Source: an uncultured Eubacteriales bacterium (GTDB lineage Bacteria > Bacillota > Clostridia > Oscillospirales > Acutalibacteraceae). Taken from it: a stretch of DNA of 15,999 bases. The DNA is taken from the NCBI GenBank assembly GCA_948815685.1, contig CAQJOC010000017.1, forward strand, positions 1-15,999, written 5' to 3'. The position numbers and the translations under genes were made by a program. A model generated the notes under the pieces. That model made no database searches, was not told where the DNA came from, and was given only the letters and a program-made list of their open reading frames with translations. Shown here in pieces: positions 6,442-13,871 of the stretch. Position 1 is the first letter of the stretch. The number at the start of each line of letters is the position of its first letter.

Positions 6442-7110
6442 TTATTTTTTTATTAAAGAACCATCATTTTTAAATATAGAATTTTCAGAAATTACTCCTC
6501 GTACCATAGATGTAGGATAAATAGTGACATTTCTTTTCAAAATTGTACCGGGATTCAATACTGCATTGCATCCAATTTCAGAAAAATCACCTATAATTGC
6601 TCCAAATTTTCTTAAATTTGTTTCAACTATAACACCATTTAAATTTATCTTTATATTTTTCTTATCCGACCTAACATTTGAAAGAATTGCACCTGCACCT
6701 AAATGTGATTTATATCCTAAAATAGAATCACCGACATAATTAAAATGAGGAACCTGAACATCATTAAACAATATACAGTTTTTTAATTCACATGAATTAC
6801 CAACTACTGAATTTTCCCCTATAATTACATTTCCTCTTATAAAAGCATTATGCCTAATTTCCGTATTATCAAAAATAATTGTTGGACCTAAAATTAACGC
6901 CGAATTGGCAATAGATGCACTTTTAGACACCCAGACTTGATGAGAAATTTCAATATATTTAGATTTATCCATAGATTCCATAGTTTTTAATATAAAATCC
7001 CCTATTAAGGGTAAAACTTGCCATGGATATTGTACAGATTTAAATAATTTTTCTGATATGGTTTGCGAAAAATCCAACATATCGTCCAAATATATGCCCA
7101 TATCTTGCAT
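6442..7110 (-). CDS. Left-handed beta-helix (hexapeptide) acyltransferase, GlmU-C-like
   Basis: The product is 222 aa. After a ~60-residue helical N-terminal part come many hexapeptide turns (SIANSALILGPTIIFDN, IRGNVIIGENSVVGN) forming a left-handed beta-helix. The block VPHFNYVGDSILG followed by GAGAILSNV closely parallels the acetyltransferase domain of GlmU, including the catalytic-type His and the GAGxxxxN loop, so the substrate is likely a sugar phosphate with acetyl-CoA as donor. The nucleotidyltransferase domain of GlmU is absent, and the N-terminal segment is not one I recognise, so it is probably not GlmU itself. It begins 26 bp after the histidine kinase stop on the same strand, with GGTGAT upstream of the ATG, suggesting co-transcription. 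Exact reaction unknown. Confidence 0.7.
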   Translation of the reverse strand: MQDMGIYLDDMLDFSQTISEKLFKSVQYPWQVLPLIGDFILKTMESMDKSKYIEISHQVWVSKSASIANSALILGPTIIFDNTEIRHNAFIRGNVIIGENSVVGNSCELKNCILFNDVQVPHFNYVGDSILGYKSHLGAGAILSNVRSDKKNIKINLNGVIVETNLRKFGAIIGDFSEIGCNAVLNPGTILKRNVTIYPTSMVRGVISENSIFKNDGSLIKK

Positions 7111-7136
7111 TATATATCACCAATATAAATTATATT

Positions 7137-7865
7137 TTATACAGATTGTGGAAAAGAAATAATAAATTCGCTTCCTTTGCCGACCTCACTGTTTATTTTA
7201 ATGTTTCCTCCATATAAAGCCACAATGTCTTTAACTATGGATAACCCTAACCCATTGCCCGGTATTTCAGAAGTATTTTCTGTATTTACACGATAAAATC
7301 TATCAAATATCTTATTTATATGCTCTCGGTCTATTCCGATACCAGTATCCTTTATATTTATTCTGACATATTTTTCTTCAGTATAAGCTTTTATAAATAT
7401 CTTACCATTATTAACATTATATTTTATGGCATTATTAATTAAATTTGAAAACAATTGTTGAAGACGTATGCTTGAAGCATACAAAGTTAAATCTTCGTCC
7501 ATATCAATATATATGTCAATATTTTTAACTTTAGCAATAGGCAACAACGTTTTTAATACGGTTTCAATTTCTTTTTTTATATAACATTTTTGAGATAATT
7601 TAGTATATTCACTGTTTTCAATTTGAGAAAGGAGCAAAAAATCATCAATCAAGCGTAACAGTCTTTGTGCTTCGGAATCGATTATATCGTAAAAATATTC
7701 ACGAGTTTTTTTATTTTTAGCTCCATCTTTTTTTAAAAATTCGATAAATCCTATTATGGAAGTCAGAGGAGTTTTTAATTCATGAGTTATATTCGCTACA
7801 AATTCGTAATTCTTATTTGAAGAATCTTTTAAAGAACCTGATGCATTTTTTAAATCAGTAACCAT
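7137..7865 (-). CDS. Sensor histidine kinase, cytoplasmic core only
   Basis: The product is 242 aa and contains only a transmitter. The dimerisation/phosphoacceptor domain has FVANITHELKTPLTSI with the phosphorylated His at residue 28. The HATPase_c domain has the N box (FSNLINNAIKYN), DTGIGID and GNGLGLSIVKDIVALYGG. There is no signal peptide, membrane segment, PAS or complete HAMP. The first ~19 residues (MVTDLKNASGSLKDSSNK) look like the tail of a HAMP-type linker, so the protein seems to have lost its sensor half. GGAG sits eight bases before the ATG, so the short frame can be translated. It follows the OmpR-type regulator by 170 bp and would be its cognate PhoR-like partner. What it senses, if anything, cannot be read from it. 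Confidence 0.85.
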   Translation of the reverse strand: MVTDLKNASGSLKDSSNKNYEFVANITHELKTPLTSIIGFIEFLKKDGAKNKKTREYFYDIIDSEAQRLLRLIDDFLLLSQIENSEYTKLSQKCYIKKEIETVLKTLLPIAKVKNIDIYIDMDEDLTLYASSIRLQQLFSNLINNAIKYNVNNGKIFIKAYTEEKYVRINIKDTGIGIDREHINKIFDRFYRVNTENTSEIPGNGLGLSIVKDIVALYGGNIKINSEVGKGSEFIISFPQSV

Positions 7866-8035
7866 ATTAATAACTCCGCTTCCTTTATTTTTTATCCTTT
7901 TTATTTATTTTCATTGCTTTTAGTCTACTTTATTATATTTATTGTTACGCTTTTTTCTTAAATTTATTCTTTTTGCTTCTTTTTAATTCTTTTTGTCTCT
8001 TTATTCTCTCTTTTTATTTTTCTAAGTTTTCTCTA
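7866..8035 (-). other. Low-complexity, T-poor spacer between response regulator and kinase
   Basis: In the sense (minus) direction this 170-bp segment is almost entirely A and G, with short imperfect repeats of the type AAAAAGAATAAA and AAAAAGAATTAAA around 7960-8010. It contains no usable frame, no hairpin and no second start for the kinase. Two-component pairs are usually spaced by a few bases, so this gap probably marks lost coding DNA, though an mRNA-level role cannot be excluded. Confidence 0.45.
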
Positions 8036-8779
8036 TTATAGCTCATCCTCTGAAGCAAAACGATAACCTACCCCACGCACAGTACGAATGTATTTGGGAT
8101 TATCGGGTTCGTCTTCAACTTTTTGACGTAAATATCTTATATGAACGTCAACAGTCCGAGCATCTCCGCAATATTCAACATCCCACACTTTTTCCATTAA
8201 TTGCCCTCTTGTTAAAACTCTCCCTTTACTGAGCATAAGAGTAGTTAGCAAATCAAATTCTTTCATGGTCAAATCAACTAATTTACCGCTTTTAGTGACA
8301 GTTCTTCTGGCTAAATTGACTGAAATATCCCCGCAACTAATGATTTCGTCCGATGTTGTTACATTAGAATACTCTTTTCTGCGGATTACAGCTTTAACTC
8401 TCGCACAGAGTTCCTTTAAACTAAATGGCTTTGTTATATAATCGTCTGCCCCCATCTCCAAACCTAAAACGCAGTCGACTTCCTCGTTCCTTGCGGTAAG
8501 CAACAAGACAGGCACGGATTTAGTAACCTTGTCCAACTTTAGCCTACCACAAACCGTAAGCCCGTCTAACTCCGGCATCATCCAGTCAAGAATAATTGCA
8601 TCCGGAATACGTTTTTGAACTCCCTTTAATAATTCCGCACCTCCGGAAAATTCCTGTGTCTGAAAGCCTTGATCCTTTAATGCCAATGAAGTCAGTTTCC
8701 TTATACTATGCTCATCATCCGTAATATACACCAATCCTGCCTCTGATTTTTTCACGTTAAAACACTCTCCCATATCCAT
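8036..8779 (-). CDS. OmpR/PhoB-family response regulator
   Basis: The product is up to 247 aa. The receiver domain has the acidic pair in YITDDEH (Asp21-Asp22), the phospho-accepting Asp65 in ILDWMMPELDG, Thr95 in LLLTARNE and Lys117 in YITKPFSL. The C-terminal winged helix (about 146-247) has LTMKEFDLLTTLM, VLTRGQLMEKVW and the DNA-contacting helix RTVDVHIRYLRQKVE, ending in TVRGVGYRF. It would bind promoter DNA as a dimer after phosphorylation by the kinase encoded just downstream. The start is uncertain: the ATG at 8779 has no good ribosome site, while a GTG at 8755 (VKKSEAG) is preceded by GGGAG at 11 bases and would give a more typical N-terminus. It resembles PhoP/PhoB-type regulators, but the regulon cannot be inferred here. 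Confidence 0.9.
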   Translation of the reverse strand: MDMGECFNVKKSEAGLVYITDDEHSIRKLTSLALKDQGFQTQEFSGGAELLKGVQKRIPDAIILDWMMPELDGLTVCGRLKLDKVTKSVPVLLLTARNEEVDCVLGLEMGADDYITKPFSLKELCARVKAVIRRKEYSNVTTSDEIISCGDISVNLARRTVTKSGKLVDLTMKEFDLLTTLMLSKGRVLTRGQLMEKVWDVEYCGDARTVDVHIRYLRQKVEDEPDNPKYIRTVRGVGYRFASEDEL

Positions 8780-9402
8780 ATTATTGGACTTTTTATAGAT
8801 TTTTAAACCGGTATATTTAAATTATGTTTTAATAACACTGATTTAACTAATTTAACTTTCTATTGATTCAATTTTAAAAAGACATAAAATAAACTACAAT
8901 TTTAAATGAATACCCCAAAAAATTATATTTTTTACCTATGTATGAATTCACTTTATCATACGCTTCATCAATTCCAACACAGCCTACCCCCTGCGATAAT
9001 ACATATTATGCCCATTTTTAAGGCATTTAATGAAATCTTTTTGAAATAAATTCAAAACCTTAAATCGCTGTAATTAATTTAATTTTTTAATTACATTAAA
9101 AATGAACTCATTAATATGTATTATCACCACCTATATATTAAAATATTTATAATTATAATACGGATAAAAAATAAATACAATACATAATTTGTTCATAAAA
9201 AACCTTGTGAATGTTAATTTTTTTGTTGAATTTTGCATAATTTATTATAAGAGTTTAATTATACTTTACATATATTATTTTATTTAATTAGCAAATCATT
9301 TTGTGAATAAAGGTAAATATGGGTTTGATTATTTTTAACATCGTCAACATAAACTTTAAATATAAATTTATCATAAATAGTTAAAATGTTTTTATCTTTA
9401 AC
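8780..9402. other. AT-rich intergenic gap with one GC-richer island
   Basis: This 623-bp gap separates the leftward ttcA-like gene's 3' end from the response regulator's 5' end. Most of it is featureless A/T. A GC-richer stretch at about 8960-9025 stands out. On the minus strand a frame open from 9005 to 8874 would read through GVGCVGIDEAYDK but has no start codon, so it is at most a gene remnant. The promoter of the two-component unit should lie near 8790-8880, but I find no convincing -35/-10 pair. No tRNA or riboswitch is recognised. Confidence 0.35.
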
Positions 9403-10113
9403 TTACCAATTATTTAAATTGAGAGTTTTTATTCCGTGAATTATTTTTTCTCTTAATTTAGGATATGAAATTTCTAAATTTTTAATTAAAATTTTTATAC
9501 TTTCTCTCGAAGAACTTTTATCCATAGGGCATAAACTTTTACAAACAGGAAAATTGTTTCGAACCAAAAATGAGTATATTTCAGTTTCTTTACAAAATAT
9601 CAGAGGTCTTATCATATTAAGCCCTTGTCTTGAAAGATAAGATACCGGTGAAAAAACCGAAATCTTTCCTCCGTTAAAAAGATTCATAAAAAATGTTTCA
9701 ACAGCATCATCCATATTGTGCCCTAATGCTATAGTATTACAATTATTTTCAATACAAATTTTGTGGAGAATTCCATGTCTCATTCTGGAACACAGACTAC
9801 AAGGATTTTTCTCTTTTCGCTCTTCAAAAACAATTTTCCAAATTGGATAGCGTTTAATGATATGCTCTATTCCAAGATTTTTACAAAATTCAGTAATTTT
9901 TGAATAATCCGCGGGGTGCCCGTAAAAACAAGAATCTAAAGTTATGGCTTTTATCTTAAAATCTGCCGGATAAAAAGACTTTATTTGATTTAATGCCCAT
10001 AAAAGTATTATGGAGTCTTTCCCTCCTGACAAAGCAACAGCTATACAGTCTTTTGGTTTTATCATTTGATACTTGTTTATCGCAGCTTGAACTTTGCTTA
10101 TAATTTTTTTCAA
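9403..10113 (-). CDS. TtcA-family ATP pyrophosphatase (tRNA 2-thiocytidine type)
   Basis: The product is 236 aa from TTG 10113, which fits the family's usual beginning (LKKIISKVQAAINKYQMI). The frame stays open upstream to a TTG at 10221, but those 36 codons form an unrelated hydrophobic stretch. Counted from 10113, the PP-loop SGGKDS lies at 29-34, CSLC (105-108) and a Cys in SLCP (195) match the three Cys that hold the [4Fe-4S] cluster in TtcA, and GHNMDDAVETFFMNLFNGGK is the signature block. TtcA adenylates cytidine 32 of tRNA and inserts sulfur. Firmicutes often have several TtcA/TilS-like paralogues with unsettled targets, so I give the family rather than a gene symbol. A TATAAT (minus strand, 10181-10186) within the upstream open stretch also argues for the shorter start. 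It follows ychF on the same strand. Confidence 0.85.
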   Translation of the reverse strand: MKKIISKVQAAINKYQMIKPKDCIAVALSGGKDSIILLWALNQIKSFYPADFKIKAITLDSCFYGHPADYSKITEFCKNLGIEHIIKRYPIWKIVFEERKEKNPCSLCSRMRHGILHKICIENNCNTIALGHNMDDAVETFFMNLFNGGKISVFSPVSYLSRQGLNMIRPLIFCKETEIYSFLVRNNFPVCKSLCPMDKSSSRESIKILIKNLEISYPKLREKIIHGIKTLNLNNW

Positions 10114-10251
10114 AACTTCTTCTTTCCTTTTTCCGTTTATATTTAGTAGACCTTGTCTGAAAAATAAAAACAAAGTGGAAATTATATAACAGAAATTTAT
10201 AAAGATGTGAAATTCTTTCAATTTTGGATTTTTTCGTCATAAGCAAAAAAA

Positions 10252-11346
10252 TTAAACATTAAATCTGAACAAAACAACGTCACCATCTTGCATAATGTAA
10301 TCTTTACCTTCCGAACGTATCAACCCACGTTCTTTTGCATTAACCATAGAGCCACATTCCGACAATTTATCAAAAGCAATAACTTCAGCTCTTATAAAAC
10401 CTCGTTCCAAATCCGAATGTATCTTTCCTGCCGCTTGAGAGGCCTTAGTTCCGATTTTTATAGTCCAAGCACGAGATTCAGGTTTACCTGCTGTAAGAAA
10501 TGAGATAAGACCAAGTAGTCGATAACATGAAGATATAATTCTGTCAAGTCCGGATTGGGTCAAACCAAGCTCATTTAAAAACTCTTTTTTCTCATCTTCT
10601 TTCATCTCTGAAATTTCAGCCTCCAGTTCCGCACATATAGGTATGGTCTCTGAATTTTCTTTCGAAGCTATTTCTCTTACAAAATCATAAAACTCACTTT
10701 TTACTTTACCTGAACAAAAGTCTTTTTCACTTACATTTGCGATATAAATTACAGGTTTTAAAGTAAGTAGAGAATAAGAAACTGCAATTTTACTTTCCTC
10801 GGCATTCATCGGAGTAAGACGAGCCGGTTTTTCGTTTTCAAGAGTATTTATTATTTTTTTACATAATAATATCTCTTTTTCAACACTTTTATCACCTTTT
10901 AAAGTTTTCTCCAGCTTGGCGATACGTTTTTGCATATTTTCCATATCAGACAATATAAGTTCCAGCTTTATAATTTCCATATCTCTTTGAGGGTCGGTAT
11001 TTCCTTCAACATGAATTATATTTTCGTCAGAAAAGCATCTTACAACATGTAAAATAGCATCTACTTCCCGTATATTGGCTAAAAATTTGTTTCCGAGTCC
11101 CTCTCCACGTGATGCCCCCTTAACAAGACCGGCAATATCAACAAATTCAATGGTTGCAGGAGTAATTTTTTCTGAATCAAATATATCTTTAAGCCTTAAG
11201 AGTCTTTTGTCCGGTACCGAAACAACTCCGATATTGGGTTCTACGGTACAAAAAGGATAATTAGCCGACATTGCACCTGCATTGGTAATAGCATTAAATA
11301 AAGTGCTTTTCCCTACATTGGGAAGCCCTACGATACCTATTTTCAT
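10252..11346 (-). CDS. ychF: Redox-regulated ATPase YchF (EngD/Ola1 family)
   Basis: The product is 364 aa, the full family length. The P-loop GLPNVGKST is at residues 7-15. FVDIAGLVKGASRGEGLGNKFLA is split across the G3 region and the YchF-specific loop. NVSE takes the place of the usual NKxD, the change known to make YchF prefer ATP over GTP. A central coiled coil (MENMQKRIAKLEKTLK) and a C-terminal TGS domain (about 280-364, ending YIMQDGDVVLFRFNV) complete the protein. YchF binds ribosomes and affects translation and stress responses; its exact role is unsettled. GGAG lies five bases before the ATG and a near-consensus promoter lies upstream. The gene is leftward and leads toward the TtcA-like gene, 138 bp before its start. 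Confidence 0.95.
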   Translation of the reverse strand: MKIGIVGLPNVGKSTLFNAITNAGAMSANYPFCTVEPNIGVVSVPDKRLLRLKDIFDSEKITPATIEFVDIAGLVKGASRGEGLGNKFLANIREVDAILHVVRCFSDENIIHVEGNTDPQRDMEIIKLELILSDMENMQKRIAKLEKTLKGDKSVEKEILLCKKIINTLENEKPARLTPMNAEESKIAVSYSLLTLKPVIYIANVSEKDFCSGKVKSEFYDFVREIASKENSETIPICAELEAEISEMKEDEKKEFLNELGLTQSGLDRIISSCYRLLGLISFLTAGKPESRAWTIKIGTKASQAAGKIHSDLERGFIRAEVIAFDKLSECGSMVNAKERGLIRSEGKDYIMQDGDVVLFRFNV

Positions 11347-11379
11347 ATTTTCTCCAACCTGTTAAATTAATTTGCTAAT

Positions 11380-11408
11380 ATTATATAGTTTAATTATAAA
11401 ACAAGCAA
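11380..11408 (-). promoter_or_regulatory. Sigma-A type promoter of ychF
   Basis: On the minus strand TTGCTT (11408-11403) and TATAAT (11385-11380) are separated by 17 bp. The -10 is a perfect consensus. It lies about 35 bp before the ychF ATG and outside the nearby MITE copy, which begins at 11461. Confidence 0.65.
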
Positions 11409-11460
11409 GCCACGGATTTTAAGTGAGATGAAATCCAAATTTTAAATATCCGACAAAATT

Positions 11461-11614
11461 AGACCTCCTGCGAAATCAAAACATACTTCATAAATAAAAG
11501 GTAAAATATTGGGTTATAGATAAATTTAGGATAGACAAAACTTGCAAATTTTTAAGGTCTATTTATAAAAAATATCAACTTTTTAATGTCTCAAGTTGAT
11601 TTCGTAGGAAGTCT
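11461..11614 (+). mobile_element. MITE-like element, copy 1
   Basis: This 154-bp element begins AGACCTCCTGCGAAATCAA and ends with the inverted form (reverse complement of the end AGACTTCCTACGAAATCAA), two mismatches in 19. It is flanked by the direct repeat ATT (11458-11460 and 11615-11617). The interior is AT-rich with no frame of useful length. It is in the opposite orientation to copies 2 and 3. It looks like a non-autonomous element moved in trans by a transposase not present in the window. Confidence 0.75.
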
Positions 11615-11671
11615 ATTGCAAAAATATTATGGAAACACCGCACAAAAGATATCTATAAAATTTGTAGGTAT

Positions 11672-11697
11672 ATTTTATTGTTATATAACAATAAAAT
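11672..11697. repeat. Perfect 26-bp AT palindrome
   Basis: ATTTTATTGTTAT is followed directly by its exact reverse complement. It lies between MITE copies 1 and 2 in non-coding DNA. With no loop it is a cruciform or dyad site rather than a normal terminator, and no T-run follows on either strand. A 65-codon minus-strand frame (11878-11681) ends in it, but that frame's ATG and first residues come from MITE copy 2, so it is not called as a gene. Confidence 0.45.
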
Positions 11698-11849
11698 TAC
11701 TAGCAATCAATAAGAGTTTATGTAAATTTATTATATAATCTGCTGTTTTAGGATTTAACGAGGCATTGTTGCTATATAATTTTGTGAGATTTTTATAGTT
11801 GTTCTGATTTAAAATAGTACGGGCTTTCTGATTTTGCAAAATATCTATT

Positions 11850-12000
11850 AAACTTCCTGCGAAATTAACTTGAAACATTAAAAAGCTGATTTTTTATAAA
11901 TAAAATTTCAAAATTTGTAGATTTTTTCCATTTTAGAATCATTCATAACCCGCCATTTTGCTTTTTATGTATGAGTATGTTTTGATTTCGCAGGAGGTCT
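11850..12000 (-). mobile_element. MITE-like element, copy 2
   Basis: This 151-bp element reads on the minus strand from AGACCTCCTGCGAAATCAA (ending at 12000) to the opposite terminus at 11850, where the second base of the conserved AGAC is changed (AAAC). Direct repeats ATT flank it (11847-11849 and 12001-12003). The interior aligns along its length with copies 1 and 3, including a shared TTTATTTATAAAAAAT-type block. Confidence 0.75.
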
Positions 12001-12010
12001 ATTTTTTAAA

Positions 12011-12163
12011 AGACTTCCTGCAAAATCAACTTAAAACCTTAAAAAGTTACTATTTTTTATAAATAAAATTCCAAAATTTGCAAATTTTTTTCATTTTACA
12101 GTCATCCATAATCCAATATCTTGTCTTTTACTTATGAGTAGGTTTTGATTTTGCAGAAGGTCT
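12011..12163 (-). mobile_element. MITE-like element, copy 3, inserted in the spoIVA stop codon
   Basis: This 153-bp element, in the same orientation as copy 2 and only 10 bp from it, has termini AGACCTTCTGCAAAATCAA and AGACTTCCTGCAAAATCAA in inverted orientation. Direct repeats AAA flank it (12008-12010 and 12164-12166). Its right end reaches 12163 and supplies the AG of the spoIVA stop codon TAG (12164-12162 on the minus strand). Confidence 0.75.
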
Positions 12164-13640
12164 AAAGTATTATGCATATAAGCCCATTACATCCATCATT
12201 TATAATTCTTTCAATAGTTTCCCTTAATTTTCCTCTTGCGTCCGGTGGCATACGATATAACTTATTGTTTAATCCTTCGCTTACCAGTTCATGGAGAGAT
12301 TTTCCAAATATATTAGATTCCCAAATCTTTGCCGGACTTTCTTCAAATTCTTTTAGAAGATACATAACTAGTTCTTCTGACTGCTGCTCTGAACCTACAA
12401 TAGGAGTGACTTCTGTTTTAATTTGAGTTTTTATCATGTGTACAGAAGGGGCCGAAGCTTTTAATCTAATCCCGTATTTCCCTCCTTGTTTTATTATTTC
12501 AGGTTCATCTAGATGGAGTTCCTCCATTGACGGGAGTACAATTCCATAACCACTTTCGTTTACATCATCGTATGCTGCGGCGATCTTGTCATATTTGTCC
12601 TTTATTTTTGCAAAATCTGTCATGCATTCCAGAAGCCCACAGTCATCTTTTATTTCAATTCCGGTTTTTTCTCCTAAAATTTTATAAAATAAAGAGTCAT
12701 TTAAAGATATCTTGACTCTTGCCGAACCTGTGCCTAAATCTATAGACGAAATTCCACAATCTTTAATATTTTCACATTTTTCCAAACTTTCCGCAGCATC
12801 TTCTAGCTCGCTTATTTTTCTAATTGATTTTGCGGCATCGTTTATTGCAAAATAAACGGAATCCCTAAGCCAGTGTTCCTTTTCAAGCGATGATATCCAT
12901 CTGGGCATATCTATTTTTATTTCTTTAACGGGAAATTCAAATAAAAGTTTTGCTAAAATACGTTTGATTTCATTTTCATTCAATTCTAAACAGTTAACCG
13001 GTAAAACAGGAACTTTATATTTTTCCGACATTGTATCGCATAGCTCTTTACATTGTTGAGAATAAGGATTCACACTGTTTAAAAGAACTATAAACGGCTT
13101 ATTTATTCCCTTTAATTCATCAATTACACGTTCTTCGGCTTCTTCATATTCATCTCTGTCTATATCGCTTATTGAACCATCTGTGGTTATTACAAGTCCG
13201 ATGGTGGAATGGTCGGTTATAACTTTTTTAGTTCCTATTTCCGCAGCCATATTAAACGGAATTTCTTCATCAAACCAAGGAGTCATGACCATTCTCGGCA
13301 TTTGGTTTTCTATGTATCCCAAAGCACTTGGAACTATGTAGCCTACACAGTCTATAAGTCTTGCCTTAAATGCAGCCTTGTCATCTATGCTTACTTCAAC
13401 CGCATCTTCGGGAATAAACTTTGGTTCCGTAGTCATGATAGTTCTTCCCGCTGCAGATTGAGGCAATTCGTCTACCGCTCGCTCTCTTTGAGGTATATTT
13501 TTTATATTTGGTATTACCAGGGTATCCATAAATTTTTTTATAAATGTTGATTTACCGGTTCTGACCGGACCTACTACTCCAACATAAATATCTCCGCCGG
13601 TTCTCTGTGCAATATCTCTGTATATATTACGTTCTTTCAC
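12162..13640 (-). CDS. spoIVA: Stage IV sporulation protein A, coat-basement ATPase
   Basis: From GTG 13640 the product is 492 aa, the same length as Bacillus subtilis SpoIVA, and begins VKERNIYRDIAQRTGGDIYV as expected. AGGGGG sits seven bases before this GTG. The Walker A motif GPVRTGKST has its Lys at residue 30, the position needed for ATP hydrolysis in B. subtilis. The C-terminus ends in the family-typical GLICIIL. SpoIVA is a TRAFAC-class protein that hydrolyses ATP to polymerise on the outer forespore membrane and carries the coat and cortex signals. The frame stays open for 66 more codons upstream (to ATG 13838), giving a Lys-rich extension without a ribosome site; I treat it as leader. 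It follows sipL on the same strand. The 3' flank is replaced by a MITE, so no native terminator is visible. Confidence 0.95.
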   Translation of the reverse strand: MKERNIYRDIAQRTGGDIYVGVVGPVRTGKSTFIKKFMDTLVIPNIKNIPQRERAVDELPQSAAGRTIMTTEPKFIPEDAVEVSIDDKAAFKARLIDCVGYIVPSALGYIENQMPRMVMTPWFDEEIPFNMAAEIGTKKVITDHSTIGLVITTDGSISDIDRDEYEEAEERVIDELKGINKPFIVLLNSVNPYSQQCKELCDTMSEKYKVPVLPVNCLELNENEIKRILAKLLFEFPVKEIKIDMPRWISSLEKEHWLRDSVYFAINDAAKSIRKISELEDAAESLEKCENIKDCGISSIDLGTGSARVKISLNDSLFYKILGEKTGIEIKDDCGLLECMTDFAKIKDKYDKIAAAYDDVNESGYGIVLPSMEELHLDEPEIIKQGGKYGIRLKASAPSVHMIKTQIKTEVTPIVGSEQQSEELVMYLLKEFEESPAKIWESNIFGKSLHELVSEGLNNKLYRMPPDARGKLRETIERIINDGCNGLICIIL

Positions 13641-13838
13641 TTTTTTTCCCCCTGAATTAAGAGATTTTCTACTTTTATTTCTATTTTTATTTTTTGCTTT
13701 TAACTTTATTTTTTCGGCTTTTATTCCTGCATCTACTCTTGCTTTTGCTCCTATTTTCTTGCTTTTATTCTTAATTTCATTTTCACGTTTATTTCCGCTT
13801 TTGCCCTGACGCCTTTTTAACAGTGTAAATTTCTTCAT
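13641..13838 (-). other. Open Lys-rich stretch in frame with spoIVA (leader or N-terminal extension)
   Basis: These 66 codons from ATG 13838 run without stop into the spoIVA GTG and would encode about one-third Lys with Arg, Asn and Ser (KNKNRNKSRKS). Only a distant AGAGGA (about 28 bases) precedes the ATG, while the canonical GTG has an ideal ribosome site. The sense strand is T-poor, which by itself suppresses stop codons, so openness is weak evidence for coding. Confidence 0.4.
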
Positions 13839-13871
13839 TTATTTTCGTTTTTGTTTTTATTACGTTTCCTC

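Noticed and set aside
10114..10221. In-frame 36-codon N-terminal extension of the TtcA-like gene with a hydrophobic run
   Set aside because: TtcA proteins are soluble and begin close to the TTG at 10113; the extension contains a TATAAT-like box and its TTG has no ribosome site.
11681..11878. 65-codon minus-strand frame between MITE copies 1 and 2
   Set aside because: Its ATG and first residues (MFQVNFAG) are encoded by the end of MITE copy 2, it ends in an AT palindrome, has Asn/Leu-rich low complexity and no ribosome site. Most likely a chance frame.
11461..12163. CRISPR array
   Set aside because: The repeats are ~153 bp with inverted termini, in mixed orientation and with direct flanking trinucleotides; there is no short repeat-spacer periodicity and no cas gene.
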